Below, in pieces: positions 14,565 through 20,851 of a stretch of DNA of 21,966 nucleotides. The stretch is taken from the NCBI GenBank assembly GCA_009845505.1, contig VXZL01000362.1, positions 1 through 21,966 on the forward strand, given 5' to 3'. The notes under the pieces are model-generated. The model made no database searches. It saw nothing but the letters and a program-made list of their open reading frames with translations, and was not told the origin of the DNA. Each line of letters opens with the position of its first letter. Positions within the stretch are counted from its first letter, which is position 1. The position numbers were made by a program, and so were the translations under genes. This DNA is from Candidatus Poribacteria bacterium (GTDB lineage Bacteria; Poribacteria; WGA-4E; WGA-3G).

Positions 14565-15293
14565 TTAGCGACGTGCTTTGATTGCTCCCCAGGCAGTCGT
14601 TAGTTTTCGTCCGGGTTTTACGGGAAGCGGATCCATAGATGCCTCGACCGGAATTGCTTCGCTCCAGAATGCTACCTCGTCAACAGCACCACCAAAATGG
14701 TTCTGACCGTTACGGCTGCCGATAGTGAACGGCAATCCTTCGGTGATGTGGACAGCATCCGCACCCGGCATCTCTCCCTCCAGTTTTCCGTCAACGTACG
14801 CCTTGACAGATTTACCGTCATAAGAGCCGAAGATGTGGTACCACTGTCCAATTTCCATTTTAACGTTGCCGACACAACAGACGAGATTGTTTCCCGGACC
14901 GGTGGAGACCTCAAAGGAGAGCGTGCCATCGGGTTCAATGAAAAATTCGTAGCTCCAGTTGAGGTGGATGCCTTTTTCAGCAACCGCTACCCACGGTCCC
15001 AGTTTCAACGGTTGAATCCACGCCGACAGAGACAACGCTTCAAGTTCAGAAATTGCTGGTGCATCCGGAATCTCGACGTAATCAGTGCTACCGTTGAACT
15101 CCAACGCTTCACCGAATTTTCCGGCTATTACCTTTGGATTCCCTTGGATGATCCCGTCGTGACCGTTGCCAGTCAGGTCATCCACACCATCTGCCTCGTC
15201 GAATGACCAATAGCCGACCAATTCCGCATTTACTGTGGCGTGAACAATACCAAACAAACAGAGTGTCAGACACGTAATTCTTAAAAGAGACAT
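14565..15293 (-). CDS. Secreted LamG-domain protein with C-terminal WG-x-I-K tail
   Basis: This 242-residue protein has a short signal peptide (S-L-L-R-I-T-C-L-T-L-C-L-F-G-I-V-H-A, ending near V-N-A-E). One LamG domain fills the rest: L-V-G-Y-W-S-F-D-E near 25-33, L-E-F-N-G-S-T-D-Y-V-E-I near 65-76, L-S-L-S-A-W-I-Q near 87-94, G-Q-W-Y-H-I-F-G near 150 and V-D-E-V-A-F-W near 204. It ends L-P-V-K-P-G-R-K-L-T-T-A-W-G-A-I-K-A-R-R (W235). GGAGG about 7 bp before the ATG supports the start. The PhyH gene follows after 6 bp, so a cytoplasmic oxygenase and an exported LamG protein are made from one message. A two-cysteine stretch (V-C-C-V) mid-domain could form a disulfide or be fortuitous. Confidence 0.85.
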   Translation of the reverse strand: MSLLRITCLTLCLFGIVHATVNAELVGYWSFDEADGVDDLTGNGHDGIIQGNPKVIAGKFGEALEFNGSTDYVEIPDAPAISELEALSLSAWIQPLKLGPWVAVAEKGIHLNWSYEFFIEPDGTLSFEVSTGPGNNLVCCVGNVKMEIGQWYHIFGSYDGKSVKAYVDGKLEGEMPGADAVHITEGLPFTIGSRNGQNHFGGAVDEVAFWSEAIPVEASMDPLPVKPGRKLTTAWGAIKARR

Positions 15294-15321
15294 GGTTGTA
15301 CCTCCGTCTGAACGAGTGGAT

Positions 15322-15343
15322 GGCGAGGTATAAAAACCCCGCC
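15322..15343 (-). repeat. Imperfect GC-rich hairpin after the first Gfo/Idh gene
   Basis: GGCGAGG (15322-15328) and CCCCGCC (15337-15343) pair with one mismatch around an 8-base A/T-rich loop. It lies 44 bp after the Gfo/Idh stop and 28 bp before the LamG start. It is one of the class of palindromes found after stop codons here and may act as a terminator or mRNA 3'-end stabiliser. Confidence 0.4.
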
Positions 15344-15387
15344 TTACGGTAAAGAGGAGACAGGTTGCGATGAAAAACGGCCGTCCG

Positions 15388-16425
15388 TTATAGCTTGGCT
15401 CTCAGTGAATCCATCAGTCCATCTGGTGGGTCAAAAGGAAGTTCAATCACCTCGTTTGTGATACCGCTGTAGTAGATGCCAAGGAGGAGGTTGAACTCAG
15501 CGAGGGATTGCTTAAGGTGTGTCGGATGCACCTTACTCTCATCGTCCAGCCAATCGAAAACCGCCTCAGTGAGGTTGCCTTGTGCGACGACATCTTGTTC
15601 CCCGTAGCTGAGCGGACCGCCTTCGTAGCCACCCTCTGGCGTTGAGCGTTCCCAACTGCTAAACCGCCAATGCACAAAACCTTTCGTTCCAACGACAAAA
15701 ACGCGTTTATGGAAAAAGACGACGGGATCATCGGATGCTGTTGGGGCAATTGCTGTCCCGAATGCCACGGAAATATGAAGTCCGTTCTCGTATTGGACGC
15801 GTGCGCTGGCGTATTGTGGAGAGGGTTGCGCCGAATCCAACTGTTCGGCACCCGAAATTTGCCCAAGCACTCGCGTTGGACGCGAGTTGTCGATGTAGGA
15901 AGAGACGAGTTGTAGCACGTGTGGCCCCTGGTCAACAGGCGTACTGCGTGCGCTGGCATCGATAAGCTTAATATCGCCGATTCTACCTTCTGCGACATCT
16001 CGCTTCAGTTCCAAATTTTGCGGGTGGAAGTTAAGCTGCGTGTTGACGACGAACTTGGTGTTTGTCTCTTCTGCCAGCCCTGCGATCTGTTTCCAGTCTT
16101 CGCTTTCAACGGCAATCGGTTTTTCAACGATGGCTGCTGGGACTCCGGCATCCGAGGCTTGTTTCATCAACGGATACCGAATCCGTTCGTTGCTACCCCG
16201 CAGCACGGGTGCTGTGACGATATGAAGAACATCGGGTTTCTCCTTTTCGAGCATCTCATCCAGATCGGTGTAGCGGGAAGAAATACCGAAGTCATCTCCG
16301 AATGTGTTCAAGAGTTCGGTATTCATATCGCAGATAGCAGCGAGTTTCCCGTTTTGGACGAAGCGATAGGCGTCTGCGTGTGCCCGGGCGCGTCCGCCGC
16401 ACCCTAACATCGCGGTTTTATACAT
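15388..16425 (-). CDS. Gfo/Idh/MocA family oxidoreductase, paralogue 1
   Basis: This 345-residue NAD(P)-dependent oxidoreductase has the Rossmann start L-G-C-G-G-R-A-R (7-14) and the family E-K-P at 101-103 (in V-E-K-P-I-A-V). The C-terminal alpha/beta half includes H-K-R-V-F-V-V-G-T-K-G-F-V-H-W-R. Members oxidise or reduce sugars, inositols and related compounds; the substrate cannot be read from sequence. The start is set by AGGAG 8 bp before the ATG. The open frame extends 36 codons further up, but only because this leader is part of a repeated block and it overlaps the Rpn gene end. The first 74 bases are identical to paralogue 2; the C-terminus (D-P-P-D-G-L-M-D-S-L-R-A-K-L) differs from paralogues 2 and 3. 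Confidence 0.87.
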   Translation of the reverse strand: MYKTAMLGCGGRARAHADAYRFVQNGKLAAICDMNTELLNTFGDDFGISSRYTDLDEMLEKEKPDVLHIVTAPVLRGSNERIRYPLMKQASDAGVPAAIVEKPIAVESEDWKQIAGLAEETNTKFVVNTQLNFHPQNLELKRDVAEGRIGDIKLIDASARSTPVDQGPHVLQLVSSYIDNSRPTRVLGQISGAEQLDSAQPSPQYASARVQYENGLHISVAFGTAIAPTASDDPVVFFHKRVFVVGTKGFVHWRFSSWERSTPEGGYEGGPLSYGEQDVVAQGNLTEAVFDWLDDESKVHPTHLKQSLAEFNLLLGIYYSGITNEVIELPFDPPDGLMDSLRAKL

Positions 16426-16516
16426 AGAGATATCTCCTTTGTTATATTCTGATTTGAAGCGAAATAAACGGTATTGATGGTAGAAGGTATAAGAGAGGTG
16501 TGGGCGGAAGCACAAT

Positions 16517-17422
16517 TTAGTTGCCATTTTCACTTAGGGCTTGCGTGAAATCTTCCGGAGTTTCCACCTGCATTGCGGCGCGAAACAGCTGCCTGAGACG
16601 TTGCAGATCATCAATCGATGCCAAATCAGACTTAAAAGTTTGTGCCCCTTCGGGTTGTAATCGAAAGGCAAGTGTTTCAAGAATGTTCTCACGGATGGTT
16701 TCTTGAGCACCTTGTTGGATTCCTTGTTGGATTCCTTGTTGGTGTGCTTCTTCTGCCAAGTACTCAACAATAGGTGGTCGTTGCATGGTTTCCTCCGAAA
16801 TGATATTCAAAATCGTTTGCGGGTCGTAAACTAAGTTTCCCAAAACAGCCAGACTTGCAAGATATTCCGATTTTTTCGGAGTGTCGATGCTGTCCGCTGT
16901 CTGGACACAGCGGCGGAGCCATTGTTCCGCATCTGCATCCTCTGGAGGTTTCATAAGCGGAGTGAACGGTATCAGTCCCACAGGTTTTAAATCAAGAATC
17001 GCTTGTCCATCCATCTCGATCAACCGAAAAACCTGATATTCAATAGAAATGTTACGTCGTTCCAGATTTTGCACAAATTTTCCCGGATCGTTATTACCGG
17101 CATCAGGACGAAGATAGATGACACTGGAATACACCGGTAACCCGTAAACTTCAATGGCTCTGATAATATAGCCTGCCATTCGAAGTGGCATCTCTGGATC
17201 ATAACTATCGGTAGTCTGAAACTCGAAATGCACGAGTACCTCTCTGTTGTTGCGGAGTGCTTTGATGAGAATATCTGCTTGGTGCATTTCGATTGTAGGT
17301 TGCTCCGGTGTAATAATCTCCAGGACGGTCGTATTTTCGGATCCGAAGTTGAAGCAGAGGTCTACGAAGTCTTGAGGATTTGTTTCGACCTGTTTTTTGG
17401 AGGCGGTATCAAAACTTGCCAT
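16517..17422 (-). CDS. Rpn/DUF4351-like PD-(D/E)XK nuclease-family protein, copy 1
   Basis: This 301-residue protein resembles the Rpn family (recombination-promoting nuclease / putative transposase). RpnA of E. coli, from that family, is a DNA endonuclease that raises RecA-independent recombination. The nuclease core is visible as D50 (Q-A-D-I-L-I) followed by H-F-E67-F-Q69, the D...E-x-Q variant usual in this family. After about residue 160 comes a helical region, then a Q-Q-G-I repeat linker (228-239) and a C-terminal helical bundle ending N-G-N. AGGAG lies just upstream of the ATG, and a near-consensus promoter is 38 bp upstream. It is identical to the protein at 18675-19580. Alternatives are a defence or DNA-processing nuclease of the same fold. 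Confidence 0.75.
   Translation of the reverse strand: MASFDTASKKQVETNPQDFVDLCFNFGSENTTVLEIITPEQPTIEMHQADILIKALRNNREVLVHFEFQTTDSYDPEMPLRMAGYIIRAIEVYGLPVYSSVIYLRPDAGNNDPGKFVQNLERRNISIEYQVFRLIEMDGQAILDLKPVGLIPFTPLMKPPEDADAEQWLRRCVQTADSIDTPKKSEYLASLAVLGNLVYDPQTILNIISEETMQRPPIVEYLAEEAHQQGIQQGIQQGAQETIRENILETLAFRLQPEGAQTFKSDLASIDDLQRLRQLFRAAMQVETPEDFTQALSENGN
16711..16746. repeat. Three 12-bp tandem repeats inside the Rpn gene, copy 1
   Basis: CTTGTTGGATTC occurs twice, followed by a third diverged unit, and encodes the Q-Q-G-I linker repeats. Unit length is a multiple of three, so slippage would change linker length without breaking the frame. Confidence 0.7.
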
Positions 17423-17460
17423 TCCGCTCCTTTCCCTGTTTTAGTGTGTCTTTTTTAAAA

Positions 17461-17490
17461 ATTATAGCACACGTTTGGAACGCCTGTCAA
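17461..17490 (-). promoter_or_regulatory. Near-consensus sigma-70 promoter of Rpn copy 1
   Basis: On the minus strand a perfect TTGACA (17490-17485) and a perfect TATAAT (17466-17461) are separated by 18 bp, and TGC before the -10 makes it an extended -10 element. The -10 is 38 bp upstream of the Rpn ATG. By sequence it is the strongest promoter in the window. Confidence 0.78.
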
Positions 17491-17510
17491 CTTCGTGATA
17501 TGGCATGTAG

Positions 17511-17533
17511 GGTAGGCGCGTGACACGCCTACC
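17511..17533 (-). terminator. Hairpin after Gfo/Idh paralogue 2
   Basis: GGTAGGCG (17511-17518) and CGCCTACC (17526-17533) form an 8-bp stem with a 7-base loop. It starts 6 bp after the stop codon of paralogue 2 and ends before the Rpn promoter, so it is well placed to separate the two transcripts. There is no T run, so termination is not certain. Confidence 0.5.
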
Positions 17534-17539
17534 TGAAGA

Positions 17540-18583
17540 TTACAACTTCTCCCGAAGGATATCAATTAACCCGTCAGGCGGTTCAAATGGGAGATCAATA
17601 ATCTCGTTTGTTACCCCGCTGTAGTAAATGCCGAGCAGCATGTTGAACTCCGCGAGAGATTGCTTGAGATGCGTCGGATGCACATTGTTTTCATCGTCCA
17701 GCCAATCGAAAACGGCATTTGTTAGATTGCCTTGTGCGACAACGTCCTGTTCACCGTAGTTGAGGGGACCGCTTTCGTAACCGCCTTCCGGCGTTGCGCG
17801 CTCCCAACTGCTGAACCGCCAATGTACGAACCCTTTTGTCCCGACGACAAAGACACGTTTGTGTGTGTGATTCCCCGCATCTGGCTCTTTCGGCACTTTT
17901 TGTCCGACCCCGGTCCCGAAGGCCAGGGAAACATGAAGACCGTTTTCATATAGGACATGCGCAGCAGCATGCATAGGGGAAGGCTGGGTGGAGTCCAAAT
18001 CTTGGGCTCCAGAAACTTGTCCAAGCACCCGTACTGGACGGGAGTTATCAATATAAGAGGAAACAAGTTGCATCACATGCGGGGCTTGATCTACCGGCGT
18101 GCTGCGGGCACTGGCATCAATAAACTTGATGTCGCCAATTCTGCCTTCTGCCACATCTCGCTTTAATTCCAGATTTTTCGGGTGGAAGTTGAGTTGTGTA
18201 TTAACGACGAATTTCGTTTTTGTTTCGTCTGCTAATCCTGCAAGCTGCTTCCAATCCTCACTTTCAACGGCAATCGGTTTTTCCACAATCGCCGCTGGTA
18301 CACCGTGGTCGGATGCCTGTTTCATCAGTGAATACCGAATCCGTTCATTCGTGCCGCGTAGTACGGGTGCTGTGACGATGTGGAGGACATCGGGCTTCTC
18401 TTTTTCGAGCATCTCATCCAAGTCAGTGTAGCGTGCAGAGATACCGAAATCGTCTCCGAAACTGGTAAGCAATTCTTCATTCATATCGCAGATAGCAGCG
18501 AGTTTCCCATTTTGGACGAAGCGATAGGCGTCTGCGTGTGCCCGGGCGCGTCCGCCGCACCCTAACATCGCGGTTTTATACAT
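17540..18583 (-). CDS. Gfo/Idh/MocA family oxidoreductase, paralogue 2 (mosaic)
   Basis: This 347-residue protein has the same architecture as its neighbours: L-G-C-G-G-R-A-R at 7-14, E-K-P at 101-103 and the C-terminal G-T-K-G-F-V-H-W-R-F-S-S-W-E-R. Its 5' end (first 74 bases) is identical to paralogue 1, and its 3' end (last 249 bases) is identical to paralogue 3. The middle, including the variable region Q-K-V-P-K-E-P-D-A-G-N-H near residue 240, is its own. This is what a product of unequal exchange between neighbouring paralogues would look like. AGGAG lies 8 bp before the ATG. Substrate unknown. Confidence 0.87.
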   Translation of the reverse strand: MYKTAMLGCGGRARAHADAYRFVQNGKLAAICDMNEELLTSFGDDFGISARYTDLDEMLEKEKPDVLHIVTAPVLRGTNERIRYSLMKQASDHGVPAAIVEKPIAVESEDWKQLAGLADETKTKFVVNTQLNFHPKNLELKRDVAEGRIGDIKFIDASARSTPVDQAPHVMQLVSSYIDNSRPVRVLGQVSGAQDLDSTQPSPMHAAAHVLYENGLHVSLAFGTGVGQKVPKEPDAGNHTHKRVFVVGTKGFVHWRFSSWERATPEGGYESGPLNYGEQDVVAQGNLTNAVFDWLDDENNVHPTHLKQSLAEFNMLLGIYYSGVTNEIIDLPFEPPDGLIDILREKL

Positions 18584-18674
18584 AGAGATATCTCCTTTGT
18601 TATATTCTGATTTGAAGCGAAATAAACGGTATTGATGGTAGAAGGTATAAGAGAGGTGTGGGCGGAAGCACAAT

Positions 18675-19580
18675 TTAGTTGCCATTTTCACTTAGGGCTT
18701 GCGTGAAATCTTCCGGAGTTTCCACCTGCATTGCGGCGCGAAACAGCTGCCTGAGACGTTGCAGATCATCAATCGATGCCAAATCAGACTTAAAAGTTTG
18801 TGCCCCTTCGGGTTGTAATCGAAAGGCAAGTGTTTCAAGAATGTTCTCACGGATGGTTTCTTGAGCACCTTGTTGGATTCCTTGTTGGATTCCTTGTTGG
18901 TGTGCTTCTTCTGCCAAGTACTCAACAATAGGTGGTCGTTGCATGGTTTCCTCCGAAATGATATTCAAAATCGTTTGCGGGTCGTAAACTAAGTTTCCCA
19001 AAACAGCCAGACTTGCAAGATATTCCGATTTTTTCGGAGTGTCGATGCTGTCCGCTGTCTGGACACAGCGGCGGAGCCATTGTTCCGCATCTGCATCCTC
19101 TGGAGGTTTCATAAGCGGAGTGAACGGTATCAGTCCCACAGGTTTTAAATCAAGAATCGCTTGTCCATCCATCTCGATCAACCGAAAAACCTGATATTCA
19201 ATAGAAATGTTACGTCGTTCCAGATTTTGCACAAATTTTCCCGGATCGTTATTACCGGCATCAGGACGAAGATAGATGACACTGGAATACACCGGTAACC
19301 CGTAAACTTCAATGGCTCTGATAATATAGCCTGCCATTCGAAGTGGCATCTCTGGATCATAACTATCGGTAGTCTGAAACTCGAAATGCACGAGTACCTC
19401 TCTGTTGTTGCGGAGTGCTTTGATGAGAATATCTGCTTGGTGCATTTCGATTGTAGGTTGCTCCGGTGTAATAATCTCCAGGACGGTCGTATTTTCGGAT
19501 CCGAAGTTGAAGCAGAGGTCTACGAAGTCTTGAGGATTTGTTTCGACCTGTTTTTTGGAGGCGGTATCAAAACTTGCCAT
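18675..19580 (-). CDS. Rpn/DUF4351-like PD-(D/E)XK nuclease-family protein, copy 2
   Basis: The protein is identical in all 301 residues to the one at 16517-17422, and the DNA is identical as far as I read it, including the promoter. D50 and E67-x-Q69 mark the nuclease core. It sits between Gfo/Idh paralogues 2 and 3. Two perfect copies 2.2 kb apart are unstable substrates for recombination and suggest that the event is recent, that conversion keeps them identical, or that the assembly has collapsed or expanded this repeat. Confidence 0.75.
   Translation of the reverse strand: MASFDTASKKQVETNPQDFVDLCFNFGSENTTVLEIITPEQPTIEMHQADILIKALRNNREVLVHFEFQTTDSYDPEMPLRMAGYIIRAIEVYGLPVYSSVIYLRPDAGNNDPGKFVQNLERRNISIEYQVFRLIEMDGQAILDLKPVGLIPFTPLMKPPEDADAEQWLRRCVQTADSIDTPKKSEYLASLAVLGNLVYDPQTILNIISEETMQRPPIVEYLAEEAHQQGIQQGIQQGAQETIRENILETLAFRLQPEGAQTFKSDLASIDDLQRLRQLFRAAMQVETPEDFTQALSENGN
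18869..18904. repeat. Three 12-bp tandem repeats inside the Rpn gene, copy 2
   Basis: These are the same Q-Q-G-I-coding units as in copy 1, with equal unit number, which agrees with the two copies being very recent or homogenised. Confidence 0.7.
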
Positions 19581-19618
19581 TCCGCTCCTTTCCCTGTTTT
19601 AGTGTGTCTTTTTTAAAA

Positions 19619-19648
19619 ATTATAGCACACGTTTGGAACGCCTGTCAA
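19619..19648 (-). promoter_or_regulatory. Near-consensus sigma-70 promoter of Rpn copy 2
   Basis: This is an exact duplicate of the 17461-17490 promoter: TTGACA, 18-bp spacer, TGC-TATAAT. It shows that the duplicated unit carries its own expression signal. Confidence 0.78.
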
Positions 19649-19668
19649 CTTCGTGATATGGCATGTAG

Positions 19669-19691
19669 GGTAGGCGCGTGACACGCCTACC
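19669..19691 (-). terminator. Hairpin after Gfo/Idh paralogue 3
   Basis: This is an exact duplicate of the 17511-17533 hairpin, 6 bp after the paralogue 3 stop codon and upstream of the second Rpn promoter. Confidence 0.5.
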
Positions 19692-19697
19692 TGAAGA

Positions 19698-20735
19698 TTA
19701 CAACTTCTCCCGAAGGATATCAATTAACCCGTCAGGCGGTTCAAATGGGAGATCAATAATCTCGTTTGTTACCCCGCTGTAGTAAATGCCGAGCAGCATG
19801 TTGAACTCCGCGAGAGATTGCTTGAGATGCGTCGGATGCACATTGTTTTCATCGTCCAGCCAATCGAAAACGGCATTTGTTAGATTGCCTTGTGCGACAA
19901 CGTCCTGTTCACCGTAGTTGAGGGGACCGCTTTCGTAACCGCCTTCTGGTGTTGCGCGTTCCCAGCTGCTGAATCGCCAATGCACAAACCCTTTTGTGCC
20001 AACGACAAAGACGCGTTTATGCGCGACAGTACTTTCACTATCAGATGCGAGTGTTCCCATACCTGTCCCGAAGGCGAGAGAGACGTGGAGACCGTTCGCA
20101 TATAAAACCTGAGCGGCGGCATGCATCGGAGACGGTTGTGCTGAATCTAACTGTTCGGCACCAGAGATTTGTCCAAGTACACGTACCGGACGCGAGTTGT
20201 CGATGTAAGATGATACTAACTGAAGTACATGGGGGGCTTGGTCAACGGGGGTGCTGCGTGCGCTGGCATCGATAAACTTGATGTCGCCAATTCTACCTTC
20301 TGCGACATCTCGCTTCAATTCCAAGTTTTGCGGATGAAAGTTGAGCTGCGTGTTGACGACGAACTTCGTCTTTGTCTCTTCTGCCAATCCAGCAATCTGC
20401 TTCCAATCTTCGCTTTCAACGGCAATCGGTTTCTCAACAATCGCCGCTGGCACACCGTGATCGGATGCCTGTTTCATGATCGGATATCGAATCCGTTCAC
20501 TCGTGCCGCGTAAGACGGGTGCTGTGACGATGTGAAGGACATCGGGTTTCTCTTTTTCGAGCATCTCATCCAAATCGGTATAACGCGAAGAGATGCCGAA
20601 ATCTTCACCGAAACTCGTGAGCAATTCCTCATTCATATCACAAATTGCAGCGAGTTTCCCGCCTTTGACGAACCGATAGGCGTTTGCGTGCGCACGGGCG
20701 CGTCCACCACACCCCAACATCGCTGTTTTATACAT
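19698..20735 (-). CDS. Gfo/Idh/MocA family oxidoreductase, paralogue 3
   Basis: This 345-residue family member has L-G-C-G-G-R-A-R at 7-14, E-K-P at 101-103 and the shared C-terminal signature G-F-V-H-W-R-F-S-S-W-E-R. The last 82 codons are identical to paralogue 2, while the 5' part is diverged from both 1 and 2 and has a different leader (ATAGGAGAACC before the ATG). It lies outside the duplicated leader block, so this copy probably keeps the ancestral upstream region. The variable part is around residues 190-245, near where substrate specificity might differ. Substrate unknown. Confidence 0.87.
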   Translation of the reverse strand: MYKTAMLGCGGRARAHANAYRFVKGGKLAAICDMNEELLTSFGEDFGISSRYTDLDEMLEKEKPDVLHIVTAPVLRGTSERIRYPIMKQASDHGVPAAIVEKPIAVESEDWKQIAGLAEETKTKFVVNTQLNFHPQNLELKRDVAEGRIGDIKFIDASARSTPVDQAPHVLQLVSSYIDNSRPVRVLGQISGAEQLDSAQPSPMHAAAQVLYANGLHVSLAFGTGMGTLASDSESTVAHKRVFVVGTKGFVHWRFSSWERATPEGGYESGPLNYGEQDVVAQGNLTNAVFDWLDDENNVHPTHLKQSLAEFNMLLGIYYSGVTNEIIDLPFEPPDGLIDILREKL

Positions 20736-20800
20736 AGAAGGTTCTCCTATAAATGTTTTATTTAAATTTTCAGTGAGGCTTACGTACTAAAAAACTGGTA

Positions 20801-20821
20801 GGTGCGGTTTCTAACCGCACC
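20801..20821. repeat. Palindromic repeat GGTGCGGTT/AACCGCACC, compact form
   Basis: Nine-base perfect arms enclose a TCT loop, 30 bp after the stop of Gfo/Idh paralogue 4. The preceding ACTGGTA and the outer arm are the same as at 11780-11832, where the loop is enlarged. It may serve as a terminator between paralogues 4 and 3. Confidence 0.6.
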
Positions 20822-20851
20822 GATTCCCCATAAGTCCTATTCAAACCGGAC

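Larger units (their letters stand above)
16352..17788. repeat. Tandem duplication, copy 1 of a 1437-bp identical block
   Basis: Every base I compared from 16352 to 17788 matches 18510-19946 at a constant offset of 2158 bp. The first differences are G/A at 16351/18509 and C/T at 17789/19947. The block spans the first 74 bases of Gfo/Idh paralogue 1, the whole Rpn gene and its promoter, and the last 249 bases of paralogue 2. Outside it the paralogues stay similar but diverge. This points to a recent duplication or conversion event. Confidence 0.88.
18510..19946. repeat. Tandem duplication, copy 2 of the 1437-bp identical block
   Basis: This is the second copy of the block at 16352-17788. It spans the first 74 bases of Gfo/Idh paralogue 2, the second Rpn gene with its promoter, and the last 249 bases of paralogue 3. 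Because both ends lie inside diverged homologous genes, the duplication boundaries are probably sites of homologous exchange rather than transposon ends. I see no terminal inverted repeats or target-site duplication. Confidence 0.88.

Noticed and set aside
16426..16533. Extra N-terminal 36 residues on Gfo/Idh paralogues 1 and 2
   Set aside because: They are identical only because the leader is inside the duplicated block, and paralogue 3 lacks them. AGGAG is correctly placed for the inner ATG.
16352..19946. The duplicated block as an insertion sequence
   Set aside because: Its ends lie inside homologous Gfo/Idh coding sequence, there are no terminal inverted repeats or target duplications, and the Rpn protein is a nuclease-family protein rather than a DDE or Y1 transposase.
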